From Amoeboaphelidium protococcarum (taxonomy: Eukaryota; Aphelidiomycota; Aphelidea): a stretch of DNA of 64,000 nt. The notes beneath the pieces are model-generated. The model searched no databases. It worked only from the letters and a program-made list of their open reading frames with translations, and was not told where the DNA came from. The translations under genes and the position numbers were made by a program. The first letter of the stretch is position 1, and each line of letters opens with the position of its first letter. Below, piece by piece: positions 12,699-23,933 of the stretch. The DNA lies in assembly GCA_023515745.1 (NCBI GenBank), contig JALECJ010000255.1:1064001-1128000 (forward strand). The letters run 5' to 3'.

Positions 12699-12976
12699 TG
12701 TGGTGGCTTTCATAGACTGACAGTCAAACAATGGATTAGAACGCCTTTTAACTATCTGGCTAGCAATACCAAGGATATCTTACAGACATTAGTATTACTT
12801 GGTATATATTTATTTAGTGAAAAAAGAAAGATAAATACATATTTCATAGTTTTGTAGAGACATTAACGCTTTGGAGAAGCTAGTATAACTGCTAAACAGT
12901 ATACTTAGTCTGATTGGCGTTATCGAAATCAAAGAGCTATAAAAATAGCTTAATTTTGTTTTCTACATGATATACA

Positions 12977-13895
12977 ATGAATGTCCAGGAGCAAATCGAT
13001 GAATCTAAGGCAGCAATTGCAGTTATTCAACAAGAAATCAATATAGCATAACAGAAGGTGGAGGAAGCAAGTCTGCGACTATAGTAGGCTATTGAGGAAG
13101 GACAACCCGCAGATATCAGAGCCGCCCCCAGGTGCTTTTTGGAATCGGCCACTGCTTAGCTCATCAGCCTGTACAAAAAGTAGGACAGAATGATGGAAAA
13201 GAAGATTATTCTTTTAAGCAAACTGGCGTCCATATCAAACGGTACGTATTTTAATGATTTTGGGTATTCTAATTATTTATATGTCACCTATTTTTGTAGA
13301 AGCTTTGGACTTTTCAATAGCATCGTACGATTCGTGTCGCTCACTGGCGAAAAGTAGTGGGATTTGCGCATCTGGCAGGCATGTCAAGCGGCTTAAAAAT
13401 TCAATGAAGAAGATGAGGTAAGCACTTTTACGACGTGACAAATGTTGTGTTGCTACTGGAGAGCAAAATTAGATAAATTTAACGGCTGCACACATCGTCC
13501 CTCTGAGCTAATCATAGAGGACACCACTTGAACAGTTTTATTCACCTCAGAATGGTATTCTGCTGAGGAAAGATTTGGGGGAAAGTTATGATTTGTTTCA
13601 GTGGATGTTTGAGGCTGACGGGCGCGTGATTGTTTTGAATGAGCATTGGATTTATCGGAATTCTATTACCCAGTTGACTTTATCTTCCGACCCTGCGACG
13701 AGACCGTCAGCGGAACTTATTTAAATTCATAACGAGCTTGCTAGAAGTAGAAAGGCCGATAGTTGCCCCGATTGTTGGAAATTAGTGGGAAGTAGCAATA
13801 TTGAGTATCATTTGAAGGAAGCATGTGAATATTTAGCGTTTAAGGATGCCGAGAGCATCGGCTCTACAGATGATGATGATGATGATAAATAATGA
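12977..13895 (+). CDS. HNH-like domain protein with coiled coil (three exons)
   Basis: A 252-residue protein with exons 12977-13241, 13300-13417 and 13520-13895 (759 nt, in frame). Introns begin GTACGT and GTAAGC; the first ends TTTTTGTAG. The N-terminal ~90 residues form a Gln/Glu-rich coiled coil. The last exon has NGILLRKDLGESYDLFQWMF, the pattern of the fungal HNH_2 core (N-G-L-L-L-x-x-D/N-x-x-x-x-F-D), but the usual catalytic His is absent, so activity is doubtful. The C terminus has a CPDC pair and an Asp6 run, ending Lys-Gln(TAA)-TGA. Such proteins are common in fungi, with unknown role. Confidence 0.6.
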
Positions 13896-14186
13896 AGTCA
13901 TTAATTTACGTGTAACATAATTAACTTGCAGAAGAGCAGAAAGGCAGCGAAGATCAAAACAAAAGAATTTGCTAATGATTAGATTAATGTTTAGGATGAG
14001 ATAGTTATATTAAGTAAATACAGTATTTTTGAATGTTTTACATTGAGATGTTCATTGGCGTTTCCCTTTCGGCGTTTTCGTTTCGCTCGCTTTTCTCTCA
14101 ATCTTCATCTCCGCAGCTCTTCATAGCGAATCAGTTCAGGCAATATACTTCTAGAAAAAATACAGTAAAAAATCAACAGTAACGCA

Positions 14187-15611
14187 ATGACCAAGTCCAA
14201 AGTTTCATACTTTTATGATGTCGAGGTGGGAAATTATCATTATGGTCCATGGCATCCGATGAAGCCGCACCGTATTCGAATGACACACTCGCTCCTGCTC
14301 AATTATGGTCTCTATCAGAAGCTAGATATTATACGCCCGCGCAAGGCCACCGTGAAGGAGATGACCAGATTCCATTCTGACGAGTACATTGATTTTCTGT
14401 ATCGCGTGACTCCGGAGACTTAGAATCAGTTTGTCAAGGACTAGCACAAGTATAATGTGGGAGAAGATTGCCCTGTGTTTGATGGTATTTTTGAGTTTTC
14501 ATCCATTAGTGCTGGTGGTTCTATACAAGGTGCTCAGCGACTCAACAGGGGAGACTGTGATGTGGCTATCAATTGGGCTGGTGGATTGCATCATGCCAAA
14601 CGAAATGAGGCCAGTGGCTTTTGTTATGTGAACGACATTGTGTTAGCTATTCTGGAGCTGTTAAAGTATCATTAGCGCGTCTTGTACATTGACATTGACA
14701 TTCATCACGGAGATGGTGTGGAGGAGGCTTTCTACACTACGGACAGAGTTATGACGGCATCCTTTCACAAGTTTGGCGAGTACTTCCCTGGTACTGGTGA
14801 CCTGCGCGACATTGGACATGGTCGCGGTAAGAATTACTCTGTCAATTTCCCACTCAGAGATGGTATTGATGACCAGTCTTACAAGTCTATATTTGAGCCG
14901 GTTATTCAGGCTATCATGGACTGGTATAGACCGACGGCTATTGTGCTGCAGTGTGGTGCTGATTCCCTGGCTGGTGATCGACTTGGTTGCTTTAATTTGT
15001 CTATGAAGGGACATTCGCAGTGTGTAGAATTTGTGAAAAAGTTTGGAGTTCCCGTGATGTTATTAGGTGGTGGTGGATACACTATACGAAATGTGTCTAG
15101 AGTGTGGGCGTATGAGACTGGTCTGGCTATTGACACTAAACTGCCATAAGAGCTGCCGTATAATGATTACTTTGAGTACTTTGGTCCGGACTTTGTACTG
15201 GATGTGCCGTCTAACAATATGGACAATCTGAATACTCGAGAATATTTGGAAAAGACCAAGAACATTATACTGGAAAATTTGAGGCACATTCCACATGCTC
15301 CATCTGTGCAGTTGCAGCCACTAGTTGCCGACAGTTACAATGACGCGTTGGAGGAGATTGCAGAGGCTCGTGAACATAATGCTGATGAGAGGATTTCCAT
15401 TTTGGATAGTGACAAACGGGTGGTGAGAGATGATGAGTTTTCCGACTCTGAGGATGAGGGGGATGACAGGCGAGATGTGTAATCGTTTAAGAATGGTGAT
15501 GGTGTCGATTCGTCTAGTGCCAAGTCTGTTAAAGAGGACAAGAAGGTTAAGGATGCGGCGCTGATGAATGAGTATGGCGATTTGCTTGACGATACTATGG
15601 ACATTGAATGA
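14187..15611 (+). CDS. RPD3: Class I histone deacetylase (Rpd3/HDAC1 type)
   Basis: A 474-residue zinc-dependent lysine deacetylase of nuclear co-repressor complexes, in a single exon. The arginase-fold catalytic domain spans residues ~5-375. Visible signatures are [40 protein letters not shown] with the paired active-site His, [14 protein letters not shown] with the metal-binding Asp/His, GEYFPGTGD, and [15 protein letters not shown] with the terminal Tyr region. The acidic Ser/Asp/Glu-rich C-terminal tail is typical of Rpd3. TAG encodes the Gln of PETQNQFVKDQH. Length and order match the family without gaps. Confidence 0.97.
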
Positions 15612-16200
15612 CCCTTGTGGTGTGTTCCACTTATGTAAGTTGCTATTATAACGGTTCACTTTAATTTGGTGCCTTCCCTCTTTCTATTTTTGTTGAGTTG
15701 ATTTTATGACTTGTCTCTACTTGAGATATCACCTTATGTACAAGTTTGAGTTGCCTCACACTAATGAGAGACTAATGTACGTGGATTTCTTTAATTACAG
15801 GCCCAAAAAATTTGATTTTTATGACAGACCAGTGAGTATAAGGGGAGAGAGTGCACTTTTATTATCAATCTCTTCCGGTGCTCATCATCAACTACTACTA
15901 AACGATAACGAGCAATTAACTTTTGATAAGTGCAGAGCATTGACTGTGTAATCGCAGTCTTTAGACCAACAGGCAGTGTCATCGATGTATATAATGCCCG
16001 GGTGAAGATTACCGCAAGCAGAAGTGGAAGAAGAGTCTGCAAAAGCCAAGACAGATGGGTAGAAAAGATCCCGCAGATGAATACTACTTTTTAAAATGAT
16101 GACTACTTACACGCACCCAACGTCTTTCTTTATCTCATTATTACGCGTTCACCTCAATGGATAGCAACTTTACCATCTTATGAAGAGCAAGCTCATGAGC
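15612..16200. other. Unassigned, possible small-gene remnants
   Basis: Downstream of the HDAC. Two plus-strand stretches look weakly protein-like: 15706-15980, and a basic segment at 15996-16098 ending in TGA. They are in different frames and would need a splice I cannot support. No family recognised. Confidence 0.25.
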
Positions 16201-17460
16201 CGACAAGATCAGGCTCTAACATCAGTGTTTAGACTCTTAGACTTCAAAAGAATGTCATTCCACCCATAGGCAGACGATAGAAATCTAAACTCTGCCATAT
16301 AAGCGGAAGTCATCGAGCCTTACCTACAGTTTTCTCAACGCAGTCTCTTTAGCTAGCCGGACACAGTCACTCCCTGAAACAAGCGATAAAAGTTTTGAAG
16401 GACGGCAACACTTCTTAAGAGGAATTTCCAATTATCGGAACATAGTACTTGCTAGCCTTCTAAGTAAGAAGTGTTTCGATAGTGTTAATCTTGATATCGT
16501 CCGTGGCAAAGACGATTGGATGTATATCAAACATCAGTTGTTACTAATTTACAATGATTTACAAAGGAACCGAGCACCGATACAGATCCATCGAACTGGT
16601 CAAGATATATAATGGAACGCCTTAAACCAAGACAGTAAGGCTGGAACTTTGTAAATCTGACCATAAATTGGTCGCGTCTAATACCATTGGCGCTACATTT
16701 AGATTCTCAACTAGCTATTAATCAGCAGCAACTGATAATACGTCAACGGAAGAATTAGTGAGATGGCAGATATCCTAATCGAACGTGTTAAGTTTTACTG
16801 ACTTGAGGACAAACCATATGCACAACAGACATTATAGAAGAGAGGTAACATGCTATGAGGTTGACACTACATTAAGAGCTATAAATCTAGTCGATTCGAC
16901 ACGATTTTAAATATACTAAGGGACAGTCAAGATTTTGTGAAATCTTTCAACGCTTTCAGGTGCAGTAGGACCAAAGAGGCGGCTAGAGCGACTTAGATTC
17001 TTCGTCAACTTGATATGGAACGGCCTTAGTTTCACGTCGGGGACAACGTTAAAATGTACAAGGCCGTTCGCATAATTGTATTACTAAAGGAAATGCATCA
17101 GACGCAAGTACCTGTGCCAATTAGGTAAAAAGTGACCCTTTCTACCAGTCAGGATACGCGTCCTAGGTAGATTGGCCACTCTAGGATAAAAATCGGAGTA
17201 GATTCTGTTGACAGAGTTACAGAATCCCTGCGTGATACGATGCCTGTCGCCGATATTTACCAATTAGACCATCTCATTCAAGTTGAAGACTCTGAGCACC
17301 TTAACATCGATTGCCTCAATCCAAATATTCACCACTTTAGCGCGTTTGAGGATGCGAAAAGCCGGCACTTTCGAGAGTTCATTGACCAGGTACTCCTTGA
17401 TGCGATTCTAAACGTTCATCTTAACTTGCACCCAACAATGCCTTAGATAGGACTCAGTAA
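16201..17460 (+). pseudogene. Decayed Ty3/gypsy integrase remnant
   Basis: Scattered pieces of a retrotransposon integrase lie in order on the plus strand but in shifting frames. Near 16265-16295, MSFHPQADDR matches the family's S-x-x-H-P-Q-T-D-G-x element. Near 16510-16560 a W-x-x-x-I block fits the helix after it. Near 16975-17045, EAARATQILRQLDMERPQFH is followed by VGDNV, matching the post-core segment that leads into F-x-V-G-D-x-V. TGA codons and frame changes separate the pieces. It is older than, and differs in sequence from, the intact element downstream. Confidence 0.45.
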
Positions 17461-17874
17461 TGTTATCAACATAGCCACCATATTGCCGCGCATCAACGCA
17501 AATGGAACATCAGGACGCGATTCAAGCCATTCAGCGTGAGAAAATTCGAAGCATAGATCTTTTTAAGCTTGAGTGGATTGCCGTATGACAGAGTCACGCC
17601 ACCTGGGTGGAGGTGAATTTCTTTCCAGGATTTAACATAACGACTGACCTGAATATGTGTTTTCATCTTTGGATAATCTGAATGGGGAGCTTCCATATGA
17701 CTAATCCCACTCTTCATATATGTACAGTATATACGAAACGAGGATACCGCAACAAGGATTTGTCTCCATACTAAAGTTCAGTAAGATTGCTCATACCATC
17801 TTTTTTCTTCGAGAATATGAATAAGTGTATGTAGGCTAAAACAATATTAAACAATTTTATAGAAAGAAGTTAAT
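17461..17874. other. Unassigned region before the LTR cluster
   Basis: No supported gene. The minus strand has an open frame at 17493-17717 with no recognisable motif. Given that TGA is the only stop, an ORF of this length is expected by chance. Confidence 0.3.
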
Positions 17875-18010
17875 AGATATAAGAGGCGCACATATATATT
17901 GCATGTCTATTCGGAATGAAATTAGCGAGAGAGGCGCGCTTTTTAAAGTCGAAAGTATTGATCTTTAAAGCCTCTCAAAGGCCAACTGTTGACACTTAGT
18001 CTACGCGCAA
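17875..18010 (-). repeat. Degenerate LTR fragment, inverted
   Basis: Read on the minus strand this matches the middle of the LTR below: agcgcgcctctctcg, then a diverged stretch, then gtgcgcctcttat, in the same order as gcgcgcctctctcatc and gcgcgcctcttatgaac of the intact LTR. The flank at 17960-18010 matches the LTR start with many changes. It is the oldest insertion layer here. Confidence 0.55.
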
Positions 18011-18021
18011 TATCTAAATTG

Positions 18022-18264
18022 TGTCAGCACACGCGTCGATCAAGTATCAACAACTGACTCTGTAGGGCTTAGATGATCAACATTGTTTCAATTGCGCGCC
18101 TCTCATGAACATTGAATTCTTCCACTTAACGTATTAATAGAGTATTCATCATATTAACATATCTGTATCTTATTGAACTTCTGTTGGTATCTCTATTTGA
18201 CTCTTAGTCTTGGTATTTAGCTTCCCGTCTATTTCTATTGTATATATAGCATGTCCTCCTGGAT
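18022..18264 (+). repeat. Solo LTR, related to the intact element
   Basis: It begins TGTCAGCACACGCGTCGATC, one base different from the intact LTR start, and follows that LTR along its length at clearly lower identity. It lacks ~50 bp between the two gcgcgcctct copies, as if they had recombined. No internal region remains. The intact element starts within five bases of its end. Confidence 0.75.
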
Positions 18265-18268
18265 CAAG

Positions 18269-18565
18269 TGTTAGCACACGCGTCGATCAAGTATCAACAG
18301 AAGACTCTATGGGGCTTAGATGATCAACATTGTTTCAAGTGCGCGCCTCTCTCATCAATAGATCTCGAATAGGCAAGTATCTGCAGTATATATGCGCGCC
18401 TCTTATGAACATTGATTTCTTCCATTTAACGTGTTAATAGAGTATTTATCTTATTAACATATTTTATCTTCCCGTACTTCTGTTAGTGTCTCTGCGTGAC
18501 TCCTAGTCTTTGTATATAACTTCCTGTCTGTTCCCATTGTGTATATAATCTGTCCTAAGTTAAAA
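18269..18565 (+). repeat. 5' LTR of the Ty3/gypsy element
   Basis: Runs from TGTTAGCACACG to GTCCTAAGTTAAAA, reading the same as 23318-23614. A TATATAT box lies at 18387-18393, 35-41 bp before the sequence AACGTGTTAA (18428-18437) that is the likely start of the RNA. Confidence 0.93.
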
Positions 18566-18566
18566 C

Positions 18567-18576
18567 TTAACACGTT
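18567..18576 (+). promoter_or_regulatory. Putative self-primer binding site
   Basis: TTAACACGTT, one base after the 5' LTR, is the exact reverse complement of AACGTGTTAA inside the LTR. I did not find a match to the 3' end of any tRNA in this window. Tf1-type elements prime from the first bases of their own RNA in this way. Confidence 0.5.
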
Positions 18577-18584
18577 CTGATATT

Positions 18585-19544
18585 ATGAGTGGTTCTGGTT
18601 CCTAAACTCCTGTTGTCGATGTTAATCAGCTGATGTTGATTAATCAACAACTCCAGTAATAAATACAATATTTATCTGATTAAATGCAATAATTGTAAAT
18701 GCATGTTGGTTAGACCGCTGTGCCGCCTGCTATACCTCTGGTCGCCCCGACTTCATAGAAGAAGCAAATAATATATCCTGAAAAGTTTGATGGATCTGTG
18801 TCGGAGTTCCGTTCGTTTGTAAATTAATGCTAACTCATGTTTGAGTTACATCCGGACGCCTTTGCCACTGACGACATTAAGATTAAGACTGTTGGATCGC
18901 TTCTGACTAAAAAAGCCAGCAAGTACTACGACCCTATTATTGAGAATCCCTCTCAGTATAAAGAAGAGTTGAAGTCCTTTGACACCTTCATCGCGTGTTT
19001 CAAGGAATGGTTGTGTCCAGCTAGCCAAAGAGACTGCGATGAGAAAGCTCTGAGAAGACTAAAGTAAGGCTCAATGACGGTTTCCGCCTATGCGGCAGAG
19101 TTTAGATTCCTGTCGTCTGGAATAGGGTGGAATGATATCTCGCTGAAGTCCGAATTTAAAGAAGGACTTAACAATGATGTACGCATAATGATGTTGTCCT
19201 CTGATGAGCCTAGTACACTAAGTGATCTGGTGAAACTTGCAATCCGTTGTGGTGAACGAGTTGCTGACATGAAAGCTTTAAGCGGTGGTAGTAACTACTC
19301 TAAGAAGTTGTATTCATCTGTCAGGTCTTCCTCCACTTAGTCGGCCTCTGCTCCTACCAATTCGTCTGCCTCTACTCCTGGCCCTCCTAATCCAGATAAT
19401 ATGGATATTGATCAAGTTAAGCGTGGGCCGTTGTCCGCAGAGGAGCGTCAGCGTCGTTTGTCTTAGAGACTGTGTCTATATTGTGGTGGCTCTGGTCATA
19501 TCAAGGCTAATTGCTCGCTATTGAATACTCGTACTTAAGGATGA
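18585..19544 (+). CDS. gag: Retrotransposon Gag
   Basis: A 319-residue capsid/nucleocapsid protein. The N terminus is Gln-rich, with many TAA/TAG Gln codons. A retrotrans_gag-like helical core follows (FRSFVNQCQLMFELHP through FKEWLCPASQ). The C terminus has one CCHC knuckle, CLYCGGSGHIKANC. The frame ends GGA-TGA-CTA-ACT at 19539-19547. The next 1276 codons in the same frame are pol with no further TGA, so Gag-Pol is probably made by TGA readthrough. Confidence 0.9.
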
Positions 19545-22500
19545 CTAACTGAGAAATATATTTTAAGTCTGAATTATGAGGTCTCTACTAAAATGATCCT
19601 TCCCACAGTCTTAAAATATGGAGCTAAAGAAATTTCTGTCCCTATGCTTTTAGATTCAGGCGCTGATAGTTGCTTTTTAGATGAAAGTTTAGTGGCCGAG
19701 TTCGAAATTCCTGTAGTGAAATGCAAGCGTAAAGTCTGTGTATCCTTTGCTGATGGTGACCGTAATACTAAGACCTTTATTACTCATCAAACTGTTCCGC
19801 TGTAAATGCATATAGCTAATCATATTGAGACGGTCACATTCTACGTTATAAAACTTGCTCAAAAGGGAATTATTGGTTTCTCATGGTTAAGAATGCATAA
19901 TCCTGATATTGATTGGTCAGCTGTGACTGTAAAATTTGGTTCACAATACTGTTTGACTAATTGCGTAACTTCGCCGGAGTTAATATCATTGTAGCCCGAT
20001 TAAGTATCAGATCTCTAGTCCAGTTCTATTAGTGATCTTTCTGTCTCTGCTGATCATAAGTCTTTGCCTGTCTCCGACCATGTCTCTGTTTCTACTGTTG
20101 CTGATCATTAGTCTGTCTCTGTCTCCGACCATGTCTCTGTTTCTACTGTTGTTGAGTCTGTTTCTGATTCTAACTCTGTCTCTGTCTCCACTCCGTCTGC
20201 TCTTTTGACTAAGTCCACTGCTGTTGATGCTTCCGAGTCTGTGTCCGACTCCATCTCCACTCCGCCTCTTGTATGCATTAATGCCACGGTATTAGACATG
20301 TATCAGAAGGATGAAGAGAATACTATCATTCCAGGATTTGTCTATGAGAATGAAGATGGAACTATAAATTATCATTGTCTATAAGATATTATTCAAGAGT
20401 AGATTTGTTTAATGAAAGATGATACTGGAGTAAGTAATCCTGTCTTGCCTGATCAGATAAGAGAGTTTGGCGATGTATTTATGAAGTAACAGCTGAACGA
20501 GCTTCCACCTCATCGTGAATAAGACTGCACTATAGATTTAGAGCCTGGGGCTAAACCTCCGGTTGGTAAGTTGTACAAACTGACTTAAGAAGAAGATGCT
20601 GTCATGCGCGACTGGCTGTAGAAGAATGTGGATCGTGGATTTATTCGCAAGAGTTAATCACCATATGGTGCTCCCTGCTTCTTCGTCCGTAAGGCTGAGT
20701 GGACATAGGATTCCAAGTTGCGTCTCTGCATGGACTATCGCGGTCTGAACAAGATCACTATCAAGAATCGGAATCCTCTACCTAACATTTCTGATCTATT
20801 CCGCTCTCTTTAAAAAGGAAAGTTGTTTACTGCATTGGACCTGGATGGTGCCTTTGAGCTTTTGCGTGTCAAAGCTGGTCATGAAGCTAAAACCGCATTT
20901 CTCACCAAGTATGGCTAGTACGAATTTCTGGTGATGCCCTTTGGATTGGCTAACGCTCCTGCTTAATTTCAAACATTCATGAATGATCTGTTTAAGAATT
21001 AGATTGGCAAATTTGTTGTGGTGTATCTGGATGACATTGTTGTATATACTGATGGTGATGAAGAGGAACATTGGTAACATGTACGCGAAGTTTTGTAGAT
21101 TCTCCGTTGTAACAAGCTCTACTGCAAACTGTCAAAGTGCAAGTTTGCGTAATCCTCCACGTCTTTCCTAGGTTATATTCTTTCTAAAGATGGTATTCTC
21201 ATGGATCCTAGAAAAGTCGAAGCTGTTACTCAATGGCCAACGCCAAAAAATGTAAAGGATGTGATGATGTTCCACGGCTTTGTGAATTTCTACCGTAAAT
21301 TTATTCCGCACTTTGCAGATCTGACGCGTCCTCTGACTTAACTACTGAAGAAGGATATTGTTTTTACTTGGGATGCCGAGAAGTAGCATGCATTTGATTC
21401 ACTAAAGAAGATGTTTAATAGCAATATTGTACTAAGTCATCCGGATGAAGAGAAGCCTTTCGTGGTTGAAGCAGATGCGTCTGATTATGGCATTGCCGGT
21501 GTATTGTCTTAGTAGTCTGACTCTGGAGAATTCAAACCTGTCGCCTTCTATTCAAGATAACTCAATCCTGCTGAGCGTAATTATGAGATCTATGATAAGG
21601 AATTACTGGCAATTCATCAATGCTTCAAAGAATGGCGCCACTTTCTGCAAGGTGGTAAGCATCAAGTAACAGTCCTGACTGATCATAAGAGTTTGCAATA
21701 TTTTATGACCACAAAGCAACTGACAAGGAGATAGGCTAGATGGTCTCTATTCTTCTCTGAATTTGATTTTGTCTTGACACATCGTCCTGGTGCCAGAAAT
21801 GGTAAGGCTGATCTGCTCTCTAGACGCTCAGATTATGCGGTTGACGAAGAGAACTACAATTTCAGATGCTTGTTAGATCCTTCAAAGTTTGTGACTCCGT
21901 AAGAGTTGGATCTGTTTTCCATATCCTTTGACCAAGATCTGTAATGTCAGCTGATCAGAAGTGATGTGCTCAATAAGGAATTTGATGAAGAGCATGACTG
22001 GCCTCTGGTAATAGCGCATTTCCTGTTGACGGACGAATGGTTGGATGTATCTAGTGACATATTGGACAAATGTAAGTAAGAGTGTCAACATTTCATCATG
22101 GTGCATGGAAAGTTGCACAGAATTTTGGCTGATAATAGATCGAAGAGACCTTACTTGCTGAAGTCCGATAGAGATGCTCATATAGCTCGATTCCATGATG
22201 GGCTTGGTCATTTTAAGTATGATTCCATAGTTGACCTCATTGAACGCCGTTTCTGGTGGCCTGACATGCATGCCGACATCAAGTAGTATATTAAAGAGTG
22301 TGCGCAATGCTAACTTGATGCTTCCAAGAATTAGTTCACGTAATAGACTCCTCTGCGTCCTATTCCTCCCGTTGCCCTCCCATTCGAGAGATGGGGTATC
22401 GACTTTGTTCAGGATCTGTAAACGACTAAATCTGGTAATAATCACATCATTACCGCCATTGATTACGCTACTCGTTGGGTGGTTGCTAAAGCTGTGAAGT

Positions 22501-23372
22501 TTAGAGATTCTGATACTGTTGCAGATTTCCTCTACAATGATATCTTTATGAATTACGGTGCACCTTATGAGATCTTGTCTGATAGAGCGAAGTCATTCTT
22601 AGCTGATGGTATAGCGAAATATGAAAGAATGCAAGGCGTTAGACCAATTGCTACTGCACCTTATCACCCTTAAACTAATGGTATGGTAGAGAGAATGCAT
22701 TCTATGCTCAATCACGCGATAACTACCTTAACTAATGGGCGTCCGGAAAGATGGGACGAGTATCTGAAGCAGGCTTTGTTTGGAATACGCTGTCGAACTC
22801 ATGCAGTTACCAAGAAGTCACCATTCTACATGCTTTATGGTGTGGAGCCTCGTTTACTAGGTGATTCACGTCCTCCTGAGTGCACTTTGCAGCCGTTGGA
22901 TGAGATTGAATAGCTTGAGGAGAAAGGAGAAATTATGGCAAGAACTTTTGAAGCTATGGGAGATTCCAGAGCTGCTGCATATGAGAGATCTAAGACTTAG
23001 GCTAAAAGTATGAGAAGACGTCACAATCTTGATCCGAATGCTCCAGAATATTACTTCAAGATTGGTGATTGGGTCAAGTTAAAGCATCATAGCATGAATA
23101 AGTTTGAGTTCGATTGGAAGGGACCATATCATGTTGTCGACGTTGGATTTCCCGGTACTTACTGGTTGATGTCACCTGATGGAACACGATTTGATGCTAC
23201 AGTTAATGAAAGAGATCTTGCTCCTTTTCTGGCTACTACTGAGAGAAACAAGGACTATTTCTATGATGGATCTTCAAGGAGTTCTGTGGATTAGCTGCCA
23301 TTTAGAGAGGGGGGTAGTGTTAGCACACGCGTCGATCAAGTATCAACAGAAGACTCTATGGGGCTTAGATGA
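19545..23372 (+). CDS. pol: Retrotransposon Pol (PR-RT-RNaseH-IN), in frame with Gag
   Basis: An uninterrupted frame, in phase with gag across TGA 19542-19544. The first internal ATG is 19593. Domains: aspartic protease LLDSGADS (~19647); a Ser/Val/Asp-rich linker (20020-20260); reverse transcriptase with [12 protein letters not shown] and [10 protein letters not shown] (21024-21035 encodes YLDD); RNase H with [13 protein letters not shown]; and integrase with an H-x-H...CAQC zinc motif (~22180-22310). The integrase core is [10 protein letters not shown]...[21 protein letters not shown] module WKGPYHVV follows (~23120). All catalytic residues are present. The frame runs through the polypurine tract into the 3' LTR before TGA 23370-23372. 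Confidence 0.93.
23304..23314 (+). promoter_or_regulatory. Polypurine tract
   Basis: AGAGAGGGGGG, three bases before the 3' LTR, in the position of the plus-strand primer for reverse transcription. Confidence 0.85.
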
Positions 23373-23614
23373 TCAACATTGTTTCAAGTGCGCGCCTCTC
23401 TCATCAATAGATCTCGAATAGGCAAGTATCTGCAGTATATATGCGCGCCTCTTATGAACATTGATTTCTTCCATTTAACGTGTTAATAGAGTATTTATCT
23501 TATTAACATATTTTATCTTCCCGTACTTCTGTTAGTGTCTCTGCGTGACTCCTAGTCTTTGTATATAACTTCCTGTCTGTTCCCATTGTGTATATAATCT
23601 GTCCTAAGTTAAAA
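23318..23614 (+). repeat. 3' LTR of the Ty3/gypsy element
   Basis: I read it as identical base for base to 18269-18565. It is followed by the CAAG target duplication and, 18 bp downstream, the tRNA-Arg(CCT) gene. Confidence 0.93.
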
Positions 23615-23632
23615 CAAGTATTAATAACGCGG

Positions 23633-23704
23633 GCGCATGTGGCGCAATGGTAGCTCATCCCTCTCCTAAAGGGAAGGTTCACAGTTCGAGTCTGTGCATG
23701 CGCG
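23633..23704 (+). tRNA. tRNA-Arg (anticodon CCT)
   Basis: A 72-nt cloverleaf with perfect acceptor pairing, gcgcatg/catgcgc. The anticodon stem is tccct/aggga, with loop ctcctaa and anticodon CCT at 23665-23667 (reads AGG). The T arm is cacag-ttcgagt-ctgtg. The discriminator is G. It is the apparent target of the retrotransposon insertions upstream. Confidence 0.92.
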
Positions 23705-23738
23705 TATTCTATATTTTTGGTCCACTTTATAAGTGATT

Positions 23739-23933
23739 ATGCCTACCAACACGTCTTCTGAATCTGTTACTGTATCTGACACTGGCATTAGTGATATAGA
23801 TGCCTCTTAGCTGATGATACGATGGAACTAATACTAAGAACGACTAAAGATCACTAGAGTCTTTGTCATTGAGTGGGAGTAATATCAATCATTTGTAGAT
23901 GAATTGAAAATCAATAACTTTGATAAGTGTTGA
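23739..23933 (+). CDS. Short ORF, possible N-terminal remnant of a transposase
   Basis: A 64-codon frame directly after the tRNA, Ser/Thr-rich then with aromatic/charged helices, ending at TGA 23931. It is unrecognised alone. It may be the start of the decayed MULE-type transposase that follows, since weakly protein-like sequence continues in other frames to 24150. Confidence 0.25.

Larger units (their letters stand above)
18269..23614 (+). mobile_element. Intact Ty3/gypsy LTR retrotransposon, 5.3 kb
   Basis: A complete element with two 297-bp LTRs that I read as identical, gag, protease, reverse transcriptase, RNase H, integrase and a polypurine tract. It is flanked by CAAG on both sides (18265-18268 and 23615-23618; CAAGT if the LTR is taken to start at G). 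Order PR-RT-RH-IN and the GPY module after integrase place it in Ty3/gypsy; no chromodomain follows. Identical LTRs mean a very recent insertion. The 3' end lies 18 bp before the mature 5' end of tRNA-Arg(CCT), the spacing used by Ty3-like Pol III-targeted elements. Confidence 0.93.

Noticed and set aside
18265-18270. A 5-bp target duplication CAAGT instead of 4-bp CAAG.
   Set aside because: It cannot be decided: the T belongs either to the LTR start TG or to the duplication. I annotated the TG-starting LTR.
20020-20280. Ser/Val/Asp repeats in the retrotransposon as a separate surface-protein gene.
   Set aside because: They are in frame between protease and reverse transcriptase and form a Pol linker.
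18022-23614. Repeated 10-20 base blocks (gcgcgcctct, cacacgcgtcgatcaag) considered as a CRISPR-like array.
   Set aside because: They are LTR segments, with spacing explained by the LTR copies; this is a eukaryotic genome.
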